Positions 34,028 to 43,651 are shown, counted from the first letter of the stretch. The stretch: DNA of 64,000 nt from Sphingobacteriales bacterium (GCA_016700115.1 CP064999.1:5902412-5966411), one strand, 5' to 3'. The notes: a model not told the origin generated them from the sequence alone. Made by a program: numbers and translations.

Positions 34028-35704
34028 ATGAAAAAGCTAATCTTTCTTATCGCTCTACCGCTTGTAGTTCAAGCCGGCGTTATTTGCGTTGACAACGATA
34101 ATGCCTCTGTTCAAAACGGAAGCAGTACTTATCCTTACTCTTCCATACAAACAGCGATTACCAATGCAACCGGAAACGATACCATCAAAGTAGCTGCCGG
34201 CAACTATGGTCAGATAGACAATTTGGGAAAGTCCCTTGTTATTTTAGGAGGATATCAGGGCGGCACTCCATCTTCTTATTCAAACGGCACAGGCGGTAAT
34301 TTTACTGTCCGTACTCCCGACCCGACATTGACCGTCATAAGCGGCGGAGCAGGAAACATTGGGGTCAAACTGACTCGTTTTGACGAAAATCCGTTCAGCT
34401 TTGTATTTGACAATTTTACCGTCAGTAACAGCCTGAAAGGAGTTGTTTGCGATACCGAAGTTTCATGGCCACATGTCGAAAATGTAACTATATCGAATAA
34501 CATCATCGAAAACAACGGGCAGCCCGGAGTTACTACTTATGGTGCAGGATTATTGGTAGCCGGGCTAAATCATTTGGTGTCAAACAATATCATCCGAAAC
34601 AATCACGGAGGCAGGGGCCCCGGAATTTGCAGGAACGGTGTGCCCGATTTTTTGGTAATAGAGGGTAATCTGATTGAAAACAATACCGGTTATGACGATC
34701 ATGCAGGAGGGATATATCTTGATGGAGATGTTACCATCAGAAACAATATCATTTCGGGAAATTATTTACAAAACAGTTATGGTTGGGGTGGAGGAGTCTT
34801 GATTTTGGGAACAGCGCACCTGTCTTATAATGTGATTAAGAATAATTTTTGCCCGAGCTACGGTGCCGCCGTTTTTGTGGACGAGGGCGGAACTGCCTAT
34901 ATGGACAATGAGTTGATTTATGGCAACCACACTTCTTATACTGATTGGGGCGGTGCCGGCGTGGCGTTGGATTATGGCGATCCGGGGTCTTCTTATGTGT
35001 ATATGACCAACTGCACAATTGCCAACAATTACTCTCCCGGCTCATCAGAGGGAAATGCCGTTTTTGTGGACGGAAGTTCATTTTGCACGTTAAAAAACTG
35101 CATTATGTATGGCAACGGTGATGATTTTTTTGTAACCACCGGAAGCGAACTAACCGCTACTTATACTTTAAGTCAGGAAGGGATTACGGGACAGGGAAAT
35201 TTTTCGGCAGACCCGTTATTTGTTGATGCGCTGAATGAAGATTTTCATCTGAAGTCTCTGGGCGGAAGATACGATCCAACCGCAGAGGATTGGGTGATTG
35301 ACGACGTTCACAGTCCGGCTATTGATGCCGGAGACCCCGCCTCTGCTTACGACAACGAACCTCAACCAAACGGAAGCAGAATTAATTTAGGAAGTTATGG
35401 CAATACTTATTTCTCTTCAAAATCATTACCGGTCTCTGTTCAGGAACATCTACTAAATGAAGGTAATCCGGGAGTTTCAGTTTATCCAAACCCATCTTAC
35501 GGGTTCATTACCCTGAATGTCAATTTTATGTCTTTCCAATATGGAATTTTGACCTTGTTTAATGCAGCCGGCGAACAGGTGTATCATGCCTTTATTTCTG
35601 ATTCTCAAACAGATATAGCCCTTTCCTTGACCAAAGGCATGTATTTTTATGAAATCACCGATGAAAACTACCTTATTGGCTCAGGTAAACTCTTCATTCG
35701 TTAG
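34028..35704 (+). CDS. secreted parallel beta-helix protein with T9SS type A tail
   Basis: A 558-residue protein with a short signal peptide (MKKLIFLIALPLVVQA). Residues 25-400 are a right-handed beta-helix of the pectate-lyase-like kind, with the repeated short pattern N-x-I-x-x-N seen as NVTISNNIIENN, HLVSNNIIRNN, VTIRNNIISGN and YMTNCTIANN. The segment VISGGYQ-like near residue 70 and SPAIDAGDP near 430 are common in such right-handed helix surface proteins. The last 85 residues (VSVYPNPSYGFITLNV to GKLFIR) form a T9SS type A sorting domain. It may bind or cleave polysaccharide, but no active site is identifiable. Confidence 0.8.
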   Translation: MKKLIFLIALPLVVQAGVICVDNDNASVQNGSSTYPYSSIQTAITNATGNDTIKVAAGNYGQIDNLGKSLVILGGYQGGTPSSYSNGTGGNFTVRTPDPTLTVISGGAGNIGVKLTRFDENPFSFVFDNFTVSNSLKGVVCDTEVSWPHVENVTISNNIIENNGQPGVTTYGAGLLVAGLNHLVSNNIIRNNHGGRGPGICRNGVPDFLVIEGNLIENNTGYDDHAGGIYLDGDVTIRNNIISGNYLQNSYGWGGGVLILGTAHLSYNVIKNNFCPSYGAAVFVDEGGTAYMDNELIYGNHTSYTDWGGAGVALDYGDPGSSYVYMTNCTIANNYSPGSSEGNAVFVDGSSFCTLKNCIMYGNGDDFFVTTGSELTATYTLSQEGITGQGNFSADPLFVDALNEDFHLKSLGGRYDPTAEDWVIDDVHSPAIDAGDPASAYDNEPQPNGSRINLGSYGNTYFSSKSLPVSVQEHLLNEGNPGVSVYPNPSYGFITLNVNFMSFQYGILTLFNAAGEQVYHAFISDSQTDIALSLTKGMYFYEITDENYLIGSGKLFIR

Positions 35705-35954
35705 ATTATTAAAAGCCTACTAATGGTTTTTTTGATTTCTGATTTCTTGTTGAGCTATACAGTACCATCACTATAAGGCAGATAAATTTACCTTAAATCA
35801 GATAATGAGATTGAATTTGAATCGAATATTTTTAGGCAAAAAAGTTATCTGAAGCATTAGTAAATGAATGAATTGGTCAGATTGAAAAAACGTTTTACCA
35901 CATTCGGTCAGAGGGTCGCCTTAATTTTGACTGCTGTGTAGCTGTTTTTATTAC

Positions 35955-35962
35955 TACCTTTG
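35955..35962 (+). promoter_or_regulatory. -7 promoter box for the nucleotide-sugar dehydrogenase
   Basis: TACCTTTG fits TAnnTTTG and lies 26 bp before the ATG at 35989, so the leader would be about 20 nt. The nearest TTTTG upstream is 25 bp away, longer than usual. Confidence 0.45.
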
Positions 35963-35988
35963 CCGTTCTTTTATCAACAGGTAAGAAT

Positions 35989-37311
35989 ATGCCGGATACA
36001 GAACAGCCCGTTTTTTACGATATGTACGGGCAACTGCTGCGAAAAGAACGCAAAATTGCCGTTATCGGCTTAGGCTATGTGGGGTTGCCCATCGCCCTCG
36101 AATTTGCCAGATACTTTTCGGTCATAGGGTTTGACATTAACCGCGACCGCATTTTTCAAATGCAACAAAAAATTGACCCCAGCCGTGAAATAGCCCCCGA
36201 AGAGTTTGAAGGGAAAGATATCGAATTTACCAGTCAAGCCGAAGACCTGAAACAAGCCCACTTTTTTGTGATTGCCGTACCTACTCCGGTAGATCAACAT
36301 AAAGTACCCAACCTACTTCCGTTGCTTAAAGCCTCTCAAACGGTTGGTAAAGCGTTGAAAGCAGGAGATTATGTAGTGTATGAGTCCACCGTCTATCCCG
36401 GCTGTACGGAGGAAGATTGCATTCCTATTTTGGAACAATTTTCAGGTTTGCAGCATATCACTCAGTTCAAAACCGGATATTCACCCGAACGCATCAATCC
36501 GGGTGACAAGGAGCATAGTCTGACCAAGGTGGTGAAAGTGGTTTCGGGATGTGATGAAGAATCCCTGCAAACCATCGCAAAGGTATATGAAACAGCTATT
36601 ACAGCAGGTGTTCACCGTGCCGCTTCCATCAAAGTTGCCGAGGCTGCAAAAGTCATAGAAAACACACAACGCGATTTGAACATTGCGCTGATGAACGAAC
36701 TCTCTATCATTTTTAGCCGGATGGGCATCAACACCTACGAAGTTTTGGAAGCAGCCCGCACAAAATGGAACTTTTTACCCTTTTACCCCGGGTTGGTAGG
36801 TGGCCATTGTATTGGTGTTGACCCCTACTATCTCACTTATAAATCTACCGAACTTGGCTATAAACCCGAAGTCATCCTAAGCGGCAGGCGGGTCAATGAT
36901 TTTATGAGTTCTCATATCGCTAAGCGAGTGGTTCAATTGCTGATAAAGGCCGGTAAAGACATCGGTAAAACCAAAGTTTTGGTCATGGGCGTAACCTTCA
37001 AGGAAAATGTAAGCGATATCAGGAACTCTAAGGTGGCTGAATTAGTCAGAGAACTGCAATCTTTTTCTATTCAGGTGGATCTGACCGATCCCTATGCCAA
37101 CACTGACGAACTGTTCAGCGAATATGACCTCCACCTGACCAAACAAACCACTAATGACTACGACTGTATCATTGTGGCGGTAAAACATACGCAATATCAA
37201 CGGATGACTGAACAGGATTTCCTGAAACTCAGCGCTGCAAATGGCATTCTGATTGACATCAAAGGGTGTTTTACCCAAAAACCGAAGTTGATGACTTATT
37301 GGACACTGTAA
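35989..37311 (+). CDS. nucleotide-sugar dehydrogenase (UDP-HexNAc 6-dehydrogenase, TviB/WbpO-like)
   Basis: A 440-residue NAD-dependent enzyme that oxidises the C6 alcohol of a UDP-sugar to the acid in two steps. The NAD loop is GLGYVGLPIALEFA (residues 26-39) with Asp in VIGFDINRDRI. The catalytic Cys lies in LVGGHCIGVDPYYL and the catalytic Lys region in AEAAKVIENTQRDLNIAL. The pattern GYSPERINPGDKEH marks the UDP-N-acetylhexosamine dehydrogenase branch (TviB/WbpO/WbpA) rather than UDP-glucose dehydrogenase. The product feeds capsule, O-antigen or exopolysaccharide, fitting the nearby exporter ATPase and glycosyltransferase. Confidence 0.88.
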   Translation: MPDTEQPVFYDMYGQLLRKERKIAVIGLGYVGLPIALEFARYFSVIGFDINRDRIFQMQQKIDPSREIAPEEFEGKDIEFTSQAEDLKQAHFFVIAVPTPVDQHKVPNLLPLLKASQTVGKALKAGDYVVYESTVYPGCTEEDCIPILEQFSGLQHITQFKTGYSPERINPGDKEHSLTKVVKVVSGCDEESLQTIAKVYETAITAGVHRAASIKVAEAAKVIENTQRDLNIALMNELSIIFSRMGINTYEVLEAARTKWNFLPFYPGLVGGHCIGVDPYYLTYKSTELGYKPEVILSGRRVNDFMSSHIAKRVVQLLIKAGKDIGKTKVLVMGVTFKENVSDIRNSKVAELVRELQSFSIQVDLTDPYANTDELFSEYDLHLTKQTTNDYDCIIVAVKHTQYQRMTEQDFLKLSAANGILIDIKGCFTQKPKLMTYWTL

Positions 37312-37360
37312 TAAATGGTTAATTGGCCATCTTAACTGATTTTTATTCCGCAGGTTTCAC

Positions 37361-37386
37361 CACTTTTCACTTTTCACTTTTCACTT
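37361..37386. repeat. heptanucleotide array CACTTTT (3.7 units)
   Basis: CACTTTT is repeated between 37361 and 37386, ending 12 bp before the ATG of threonine aldolase. The same heptamer forms the array at 44898-44978. Confidence 0.8.
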
Positions 37387-37398
37387 AAAAAAGCGATT

Positions 37399-38430
37399 AT
37401 GATAACAGACCTCCGCTCTGATACCGTTACCCGGCCTACCGCCGGTATGTTGCAAGCCATGATGCAGGCAGAAGTGGGAGATGATGTGTTTGGAGAAGAC
37501 CCCACTGTTATAGCGCTCGAACAACAAACCGCCCACTTGTTTGGCATGGAAGCCGGTTTGTTTTGCCCTTCGGGAACTATGGCCAACCAAATTGCCATCA
37601 AAGTACATACCCGCCCGTTGGATGAGGTGGTTTGTCATCAGGATTCTCATATTTACCAATACGAAACAGGCGGGTATGCCTATCATTCGGGGGTTGGGAT
37701 TAAATTGTTGCAAGGCTCAGAGGGGCGAATCTCTCCTGAACAGATCACCGCATCCGTAAATCCCCCATTCGACTGGCTTCCTCAAACCTCATTAGTTGTC
37801 ATTGAAAACACCTGTAACAAAGCCGGTGGCAGCCTTTACACAATTGAACAGATGCAATCCATCAGCCAAACCTGCCGGCAACACCACCTCGCTTTACATT
37901 TAGACGGAGCAAGAATTTTTAACGCCCTCGTTGCCCTCGATGCCCATGCCCAACAGTTGACCGGATTGTTTGACAGCATTTCCGTTTGTTTGTCCAAAGG
38001 TTTAGGTGCACCGGTTGGATCTGTTTTGTTGGGAAACCATAGTTTTATCAAAGCTGCAAGACGGGTGCGCAAGGTGATGGGGGGTGGTATGAGACAGGCT
38101 GGAATTCTGGCAGCAGCCGGCCTCTATGCACTTGAATACCATGTTGACCGCCTTCGGGAAGACCATCAACGGGCGAAAATTCTCGAGACAGCGCTGCAAA
38201 AACACCCCTTTGTAACTAAGGTTTTGACTGCATATACCAACATCGTTATTTTTGAATTATCATCAAGTATTACTGTTCCGCAATTTTTAACTAAATTGGC
38301 GGCTCATAATGTAAAAGGCATTCAGTTCGGTCCATCCCAAATCAGATTTGTAACCCATCTCGATTTTACCGACCTTATGCTGCAACATACCCTTGAAGCG
38401 CTTTCAAAAATTGCCGATGAGCCTGTTTGA
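37399..38430 (+). CDS. ltaE: low-specificity threonine aldolase
   Basis: A 343-residue PLP enzyme that cleaves threonine or allo-threonine to glycine and acetaldehyde. It starts MITDLRSDTVTRPT, the hallmark N-terminus of the family, followed by GDDVFGEDPTV and FCPSGTMANQIA. The Asp that pairs with the pyridine nitrogen is in HLDGARIFNA, and the PLP Lys is in CLSKGLGAPVGS. Length is as expected. The ATG sits 12 bp after a CACTTTT array, which must lie in its leader. The next gene overlaps the end by 14 bp, indicating coupling. Confidence 0.9.
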   Translation: MITDLRSDTVTRPTAGMLQAMMQAEVGDDVFGEDPTVIALEQQTAHLFGMEAGLFCPSGTMANQIAIKVHTRPLDEVVCHQDSHIYQYETGGYAYHSGVGIKLLQGSEGRISPEQITASVNPPFDWLPQTSLVVIENTCNKAGGSLYTIEQMQSISQTCRQHHLALHLDGARIFNALVALDAHAQQLTGLFDSISVCLSKGLGAPVGSVLLGNHSFIKAARRVRKVMGGGMRQAGILAAAGLYALEYHVDRLREDHQRAKILETALQKHPFVTKVLTAYTNIVIFELSSSITVPQFLTKLAAHNVKGIQFGPSQIRFVTHLDFTDLMLQHTLEALSKIADEPV

Positions 38431-39739
38431 TACACTATTCAGCCGGTTACTGCCACAGATAAAAGAGCCGGATATTAAATTCGGAAGGTACAGCGATTCC
38501 TATAAATCCGAAAAGCAACACCAAAGTCTTGACAATGCTACCAAACTTTTTGAAAACGGCAGTTATCTGGAGGCTATCCGCGAATTTTTGAGCTATTTGA
38601 GGGATGAACAGGAAGACAATGTGCATTTTGATGAAAAAAACGGCCTTATAAAGTTCGACCTGCTGCAAGGCTCAAAACGAATCACCGGAACTGCCACTCC
38701 TCAGTCTGTTCAGGCTGAAACCATACTGGCACAAGCAACTTCTCTTCCTGTTGCCCTGATGCGCAAACTCATGGAAATCAACTATAACCTGCGTTATTGC
38801 CGGTATGCGCTGCATGATGATATCATTTACCTGAAATTTAACACCGGCGCTCTGGATGGCTCGCCGCAAAAACTGTATTTTGCCCTGAAAGAAATGGCCG
38901 TCAATGCCGACAGGCAGGATGATGTGCTATTAAACGAGTTTACCACCCTGAAAGCCTTTGGGCACGAACATATCCATCCGATGCCTGACCAGGAAAAAAC
39001 GGAAAAATTTAAGTTCTTCCGGCAATGGATACAAAACACCTTGCTCGAAGTCCGGCGATTAGATCCCAATATTTTTTCTAGAGGTATTTCCTACCTGCTG
39101 CTCAATCTGGCTTATAAGATTGACTACCTGCTTGTGCCACAGGGAACAGTCATGGAATCTGTTGAACGCATCCATATTTTATATTTCAACGACAACGGGC
39201 AAGAACAGGTGGTGGGGAAAAACGCCAAAATGATGGCCGAGTTTGAAAAACTGCTTACCCTGCCTGCCGATAGATTTTACCGGCAGTTATACCGCACACA
39301 AACCACTTTCGGCATCACCTCTTTTGCTACTCCCGCACAAATTTCGGACATTATCAACGAGCTGCTTCAGGATGTCAAAGAGTTTAAACGCCGCAATCAG
39401 CTCACCCTTGCCCATGGCGTACTGGAATACATCATTCATTACTGTATGTTTCATTATGGCATGCCCGACAATATCAAATCCCTCCTTCATTTAGGCACAA
39501 GGATTTTGAATGCCGACTTTTTTAAATCATTAGATTTCCCCATAGACTACTACGACTCCCCCACTGACAGCTTCGACAAAACTGCCCTGAAACGCTATAT
39601 CCATCAAGTCAGCAAAAACTCCAAACAGCAGTTTCCTCATTTCCAGGTTTCTCTCCGAAATCTGGACTACCGCTCTCCTGCCGATTTTGTTTATAGTCTC
39701 CTTTTAGAAATTGCCAATAACAACTATAAGGACAATTAA
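38417..39739 (+). CDS. conserved helical protein of unknown function
   Basis: The 440-residue protein from ATG 38417 overlaps the ltaE stop by 14 bp. The frame is also open to 38393, which would lengthen the overlap. There is no signal peptide or long hydrophobic segment, so it should be cytoplasmic. Residues 30-60 (LDNATKLFENGSYLEAIREF) look like one TPR helix pair. The segment at 60-180 is alpha/beta, and the rest is mostly helical with KFFRQWIQNTLLEVRRLD as a conspicuous stretch. I do not recognise the family. A short hairpin terminator follows the stop by about 70 bp. Confidence 0.65.
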   Translation: MSLFDTLFSRLLPQIKEPDIKFGRYSDSYKSEKQHQSLDNATKLFENGSYLEAIREFLSYLRDEQEDNVHFDEKNGLIKFDLLQGSKRITGTATPQSVQAETILAQATSLPVALMRKLMEINYNLRYCRYALHDDIIYLKFNTGALDGSPQKLYFALKEMAVNADRQDDVLLNEFTTLKAFGHEHIHPMPDQEKTEKFKFFRQWIQNTLLEVRRLDPNIFSRGISYLLLNLAYKIDYLLVPQGTVMESVERIHILYFNDNGQEQVVGKNAKMMAEFEKLLTLPADRFYRQLYRTQTTFGITSFATPAQISDIINELLQDVKEFKRRNQLTLAHGVLEYIIHYCMFHYGMPDNIKSLLHLGTRILNADFFKSLDFPIDYYDSPTDSFDKTALKRYIHQVSKNSKQQFPHFQVSLRNLDYRSPADFVYSLLLEIANNNYKDN

Positions 39740-39805
39740 ACCGGTTAATTCAGTGCATTTCAAGAACTGCTAAGTGTTAGATTTCTTACCGACTGCCAAT
39801 TACAA

Positions 39806-39826
39806 TACGGTTTTATCCGTTTTTTG
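39806..39826 (+). terminator. short terminator
   Basis: ACGG-TTTTAT-CCGT followed by six T. The stem is only four to five pairs, so strength is doubtful, but position and T-run fit. Confidence 0.45.
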
Positions 39827-39857
39827 GAATCAACCTACCAAAAACAAACCTTATTTG

Positions 39858-40151
39858 GCCTTTGCAAAACTATGTTGTCCCTCTGCAATGGTTGATTGCA
39901 CCTCTGCATTAACCTGAAGTACCCCTGCATTGGCTTAATGCACCCTTGCAATAACTTGTAGTACCCCTGCATTGGCTTAATGCACCTCTGCAATAACCTG
40001 AAGTACCTCTGCAATAACTCAATATACCCCTGCAATGGCATCATTCACCTCTGCATTAGTTTGAAGCACCCCTGCATTGGCTTAATGTACCTTTGCATTA
40101 ACTTGAAGTACCCCTGCAATAATGCTATGTACCTTTGCATTGAGTTAAAGT
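39858..40151. repeat. 21-bp tandem array 2 (14 units, core ACCCCTGCA)
   Basis: Units start at 39858 and every 21 bp to 40131 with no indel. The consensus is ACC[CT]CTGCA[AT]T followed by about 10 variable bases such as GGCTTAATGC or AACCTGAAGT, which tend to alternate. It is the reverse-complement family of 20391-20655. Frames on both strands show stops (TGA and TAG on plus near 39895 and 39957; one TGA on minus near 40046), so a continuous heptapeptide coding repeat is not supported. Confidence 0.88.
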
Positions 40152-40500
40152 CAACCCTATATGAGACGTGAAATATTGTTTTGTTGCAATATTTAGTAGG
40201 GTTACTTGTAATGATATTTTTTACCACTTCACTATCTAAAAGAACCCATCTCTAACCCGTCCGAGGCGGGAATTAAATCAAGCTAAATAAAAGGGGGGTG
40301 TTCAAAAAAATCTGTGAAACTCTGTGTCTTAGTATGTGCTCTTTGCGGTAAAAAAAGCATTGCATCTTAGGTCAGTTAAAAGCCCGCCTCTTATTGCACT
40401 GCGCTGTATGAATAATATCTGCCGGTGCTTTTTTAAGGCTGATGTAGGTTGGCGTTTTGGATTAGCCAAAAAAAACAACCTCCTTCTGACAGGTGTATGG
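40152..40500. other. gene-free stretch with dispersed-repeat remnants
   Basis: Contains CTAACCCGTCCGAGGCGGGAATT (40252-40274), an imperfect hairpin resembling 27787-27810, then GGGGGG and a segment AAATCTGTGAAACTCTGTG (about 40307-40325) that looks like a decayed short tandem repeat. No gene or promoter was recognised. Confidence 0.45.
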
Positions 40501-41700
40501 TTAAACAAAAGGGAACACGGTTACTTCATCCCCTTTTTGATAGTCTGCTTTGTTTTCCTCCAGTTCGATCAGGCAATCGGCTTCGGCAAAACTGTCCATC
40601 AGATAGGACAATTGGTTGGGGAGGGGCATCACTTCGTCGCGACTGATGATTTTCCCTTTGAGCAAAAAAGAAAGCCCGGTTTTTTTGGGATAATTGTCAG
40701 CCAAATGGTAAATTGAGGTGGATTGCGGAAGCGGCAGATTCATCATGCTTTTGATAGCAGGAAGAATGTAGCGGTAAAATCCGGTCAGCACAGCAGCCGG
40801 ATTTCCGGGTAAACCGAAAATCAAAGTATTGTTCAAAACCCCGGCATACATAGGTTTACCCGGCTTTTGTTTTACTTTGTGAAACAGGGTTTTCGTGCCG
40901 CAGGAAGTCAGCGCTTCGGGAACAAAATCGTAGTTGCCGACCGATACCCCTCCTGTCAGAATAATCAAGTCAGAATTAGGGGCGGTAGTTTGGACTTGCG
41001 AAGAGATCTGTTGCTTATCATCCGGTGCAAAACAAACCGCTACCGGTTGAATATGGATGGAGCGGAGTGCAGCAGTCAGGCTAAAAGAGTTGCATTCAAA
41101 GACTTTACCAGGAGGAAGCACTTCTCCCGGTGAAGTCAGTTCGTTGCCGGTAATCATCAGGGTAATTCTGGGACGGGGATACACCGATAGGTTTGAAATG
41201 CCCAACATGGCCAAATAACCGATGGCACCGGCGGTGATTAAGCTTCCTTGGGGGAGGGCTAAATCACCCTGCCTGATTTGGGAGCCGGAAGGTCTGATGT
41301 TTGCACCTTTTTTTAACTCAAGGTCTCTGATGATCAACGCTTTCTGTCCGTTGTTTTGAAGTTCTGCTTTTTCCTGCATCACAACCGTATCGGCTCCGGG
41401 GGGTACGGCAGCTCCGGTAAAAATCCGCATGGCAAAATTTGGCGGTAATATGTTTGACGCTATTTGTCCGGCCGGTATTTCGCCGGCTATTTTAAGTGGA
41501 TGTTGAGAGTTCCAGTCCTCGAAGCGAAAAGCATAGCCATCCATGGCCGACTGATCAAAAGGGGGTATATCTGTTTGGGCAAAGATGTTGTCAGCAGTAA
41601 CACAACCCAGCGAATCCAACAGGGTTTTGGTTTGAGGCGGGAGTTTTGGCGAATATGCTAAAACGAGGGCGATTGCTTCGCTGACAGAAATCATAGACAT
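40501..41700 (-). CDS. moeA: molybdopterin molybdenumtransferase
   Basis: A 399-residue enzyme that inserts molybdate into adenylated molybdopterin, the last step of molybdenum cofactor synthesis. Conserved MoeA motifs are all visible: PPFDQSAMDGYAF, GEIPAGQ, RIFTGAAVPPGAD, GANIRPSG, LMITGNEL, LTGGVSVGNYDFV, KQKPGKPM and FGLPGNPAA. The four-domain length is normal. It starts 30 bp after the PlsB-like acyltransferase gene on the same strand. No other cofactor or molybdoenzyme gene occurs in the window, so they must be elsewhere. Confidence 0.93.
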   Translation of the reverse strand: MSMISVSEAIALVLAYSPKLPPQTKTLLDSLGCVTADNIFAQTDIPPFDQSAMDGYAFRFEDWNSQHPLKIAGEIPAGQIASNILPPNFAMRIFTGAAVPPGADTVVMQEKAELQNNGQKALIIRDLELKKGANIRPSGSQIRQGDLALPQGSLITAGAIGYLAMLGISNLSVYPRPRITLMITGNELTSPGEVLPPGKVFECNSFSLTAALRSIHIQPVAVCFAPDDKQQISSQVQTTAPNSDLIILTGGVSVGNYDFVPEALTSCGTKTLFHKVKQKPGKPMYAGVLNNTLIFGLPGNPAAVLTGFYRYILPAIKSMMNLPLPQSTSIYHLADNYPKKTGLSFLLKGKIISRDEVMPLPNQLSYLMDSFAEADCLIELEENKADYQKGDEVTVFPFV

Positions 41701-41730
41701 AAATTATGAGGACAAAGAAAGTGAAACAGG

Positions 41731-43449
41731 CTATATGATGCGCTCGAGATCATAACCTGTGAGACGGTTATGGTAAAAGTAGAGCAGGTTCATATCCTGA
41801 CTGGTAATGTTGCCTTCGGGGTCTGAGGTAAGCGGTTGCAGGGAGTGGTAAACGCCGAGATGAATAAGACCATGTTTGATGAGCCGGTTGATATCTCCAA
41901 ACATGTGGCTCGCAAGTTGTATTTTCCCTTGTTCGGCCAAATGTTTAAGGTGATCCCGAAGCCGCTCGGCGACTTTGGCAAACTGGGTATAGGGAATGAT
42001 GCGGTCTTCTTCGGGAAGCCGTAGTACCCCATACAGGTCTAAACGGCGGCTGTGTTTGCGGAGCAAAATTTGAAAAGCGGTAAAAGCTATTAAATCGCTC
42101 GACAGTACGGTATTCGAGGTTTTAAAACTTTGGGCAATTTTTGTGCCGAGCAGGCGGGTATATTCCTCGTCCCTTTGCCGGTCTTTGCCAATTTTACCCC
42201 TGCTCACGAAATATCTGCTGATGTCAATGGGTTGTCCGTGTTGGTCAAGACTATTGCCATGATCGTCAACATGATGGCCAAACACATCCATCGGTTCGGC
42301 AAAAGACAGGATAACTTCCGATTTGGCAGCAAAAAATTTCCAGAGAAAAGTGGTCAACAGTCGGGTATCCGGAAATTCTTCACGGTCAATATAGTATTTT
42401 TCTTTTCCGCTTTGTTTGAGGTATTGCTCAATCAATGAAGCAGCTTCCAGCACAAAATGGTAGTTGAGTACTAAAGGGACGATAAAAATTTTTTTGGCGT
42501 TAGCGGTGTCAAACCCCATCGTTACGGTACTGCCCCGCATAAAGTTGAGGCGTTGCGCTTCGACTGCCGAGCCTAACAGTCCGAGTTTAAGATGGGTTTC
42601 TAAGGCACCATTTCGCGAGCGGGTTCCTCCGGGAAAAAAAAGGCTGTGGCAGCCACGCTCCAATACCATGCGAGAATACATTTTGAGCGTTTCTAAGTAA
42701 AAGAGGTTTTTTTTGCGCCGGTCCACCTTATAGGCACCGAGCCGATTCATAAAGAAACCGAATATTTTGCTGTTAAACAGGTTCAGCCCCGCACCATACA
42801 GAAAGGGCGGAAGTCCAAGCGCATCAATCGCCCAACCTAAAACTAACGAATCGATATTGCTGGAATGAGTGGGGGTAATGATGACCGTTCCCTTGAGGGC
42901 AAGCTCTCTGATTTTTTCAATATTTCCGGTAATTTTGATGCGGTCGCCGAGTCGAAACTCGCTTTTAAAAAACATGCCGGAGGCAGTGTTGAGCAGTCTT
43001 GCAAAACCAAAGGTTACGACTCGGCTGGCAAACCGGTAGGTATTCGGGCTGAAGATACCGGGTATTTCGTTGGCATACCGGGTAACAATCTGATGGAAGA
43101 GTTGGGTGTCCTTGTCAGTCGGTTGTCCCGGGGTAAAGCCTCTTTGTGTTGAACTTTGCACGATGGCTTCATTGACCTTTTGCCAAAACCGCTTTTCATC
43201 GGGTGGATCCACCCGCCAATGCTCGGTTTTCATTCTGATGCGTTCCAGATATAAGGCGCGGGCAATTTCTTCGTGTAACTTATGGGGGCTATCGTCCAAC
43301 AGTTCGCGGATATGCGCCATACTATTGCTGATCAGTTCCTCAATAAACGGTGTGCGGTCTTTACTGAGCAGAAAAATCGGCCATAGTTCAATATCGGGTA
43401 GAATGAGGTTGTATAACCCCTGTTCATTTTGTTGGTGTATCAGCGCCAC
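41731..43449 (-). CDS. PlsB-like glycerol-3-phosphate acyltransferase
   Basis: A 572-residue acyltransferase. The HX4D catalytic motif is THSSNIDS, followed by LNRLGAYKVDRR and FFPGGTRSRNG, which fit blocks I to III of the PlsB/GPAT family; LKLGLLGSAVEAQ continues as in these enzymes. It would acylate the sn-1 position of glycerol-3-phosphate at the membrane, though no strong transmembrane segment is seen. It is shorter than E. coli PlsB (about 800 residues). The frame starts at a GTG, and no nearby ATG would keep the helical N-terminus. It lies upstream of moeA, probably by chance. Confidence 0.78.
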   Translation of the reverse strand: MALIHQQNEQGLYNLILPDIELWPIFLLSKDRTPFIEELISNSMAHIRELLDDSPHKLHEEIARALYLERIRMKTEHWRVDPPDEKRFWQKVNEAIVQSSTQRGFTPGQPTDKDTQLFHQIVTRYANEIPGIFSPNTYRFASRVVTFGFARLLNTASGMFFKSEFRLGDRIKITGNIEKIRELALKGTVIITPTHSSNIDSLVLGWAIDALGLPPFLYGAGLNLFNSKIFGFFMNRLGAYKVDRRKKNLFYLETLKMYSRMVLERGCHSLFFPGGTRSRNGALETHLKLGLLGSAVEAQRLNFMRGSTVTMGFDTANAKKIFIVPLVLNYHFVLEAASLIEQYLKQSGKEKYYIDREEFPDTRLLTTFLWKFFAAKSEVILSFAEPMDVFGHHVDDHGNSLDQHGQPIDISRYFVSRGKIGKDRQRDEEYTRLLGTKIAQSFKTSNTVLSSDLIAFTAFQILLRKHSRRLDLYGVLRLPEEDRIIPYTQFAKVAERLRDHLKHLAEQGKIQLASHMFGDINRLIKHGLIHLGVYHSLQPLTSDPEGNITSQDMNLLYFYHNRLTGYDLERII

Positions 43450-43643
43450 GTTTGGTTTCTAAAGAATAGGTGAATGAGGTGTTTATTTGGCGGCATGAAT
43501 ATACAACTTTTAGATAGAATCAACCCACCGCAACTTTGTTTTAACTTCAAAGCTACTTCTAACCCCATTTAGTCCGGCTTCCGGATTGGTCAAATGACAA
43601 AACTCCGGAAATGAATTGACTCGGTTGGTTGTAAAAAGTGTTT

Positions 43644-43651
43644 TACATTTG
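43644..43651 (+). promoter_or_regulatory. -7 promoter box for the ASKHA-like gene
   Basis: TACATTTG fits TAnnTTTG. It lies downstream of the first possible start (TTG at 43616) and 55 bp before the ATG at 43706, supporting the later start. Confidence 0.5.

Noticed and set aside
39858..40151. CRISPR array
   Set aside because: The unit is 21 bp with an 11-bp core and 10-bp variable part, too short for repeats and spacers, and no cas genes are near.
41700..41731. Functional link between moeA and the acyltransferase gene
   Set aside because: They are close and on one strand, but no pathway connects them, so only possible co-transcription is noted.
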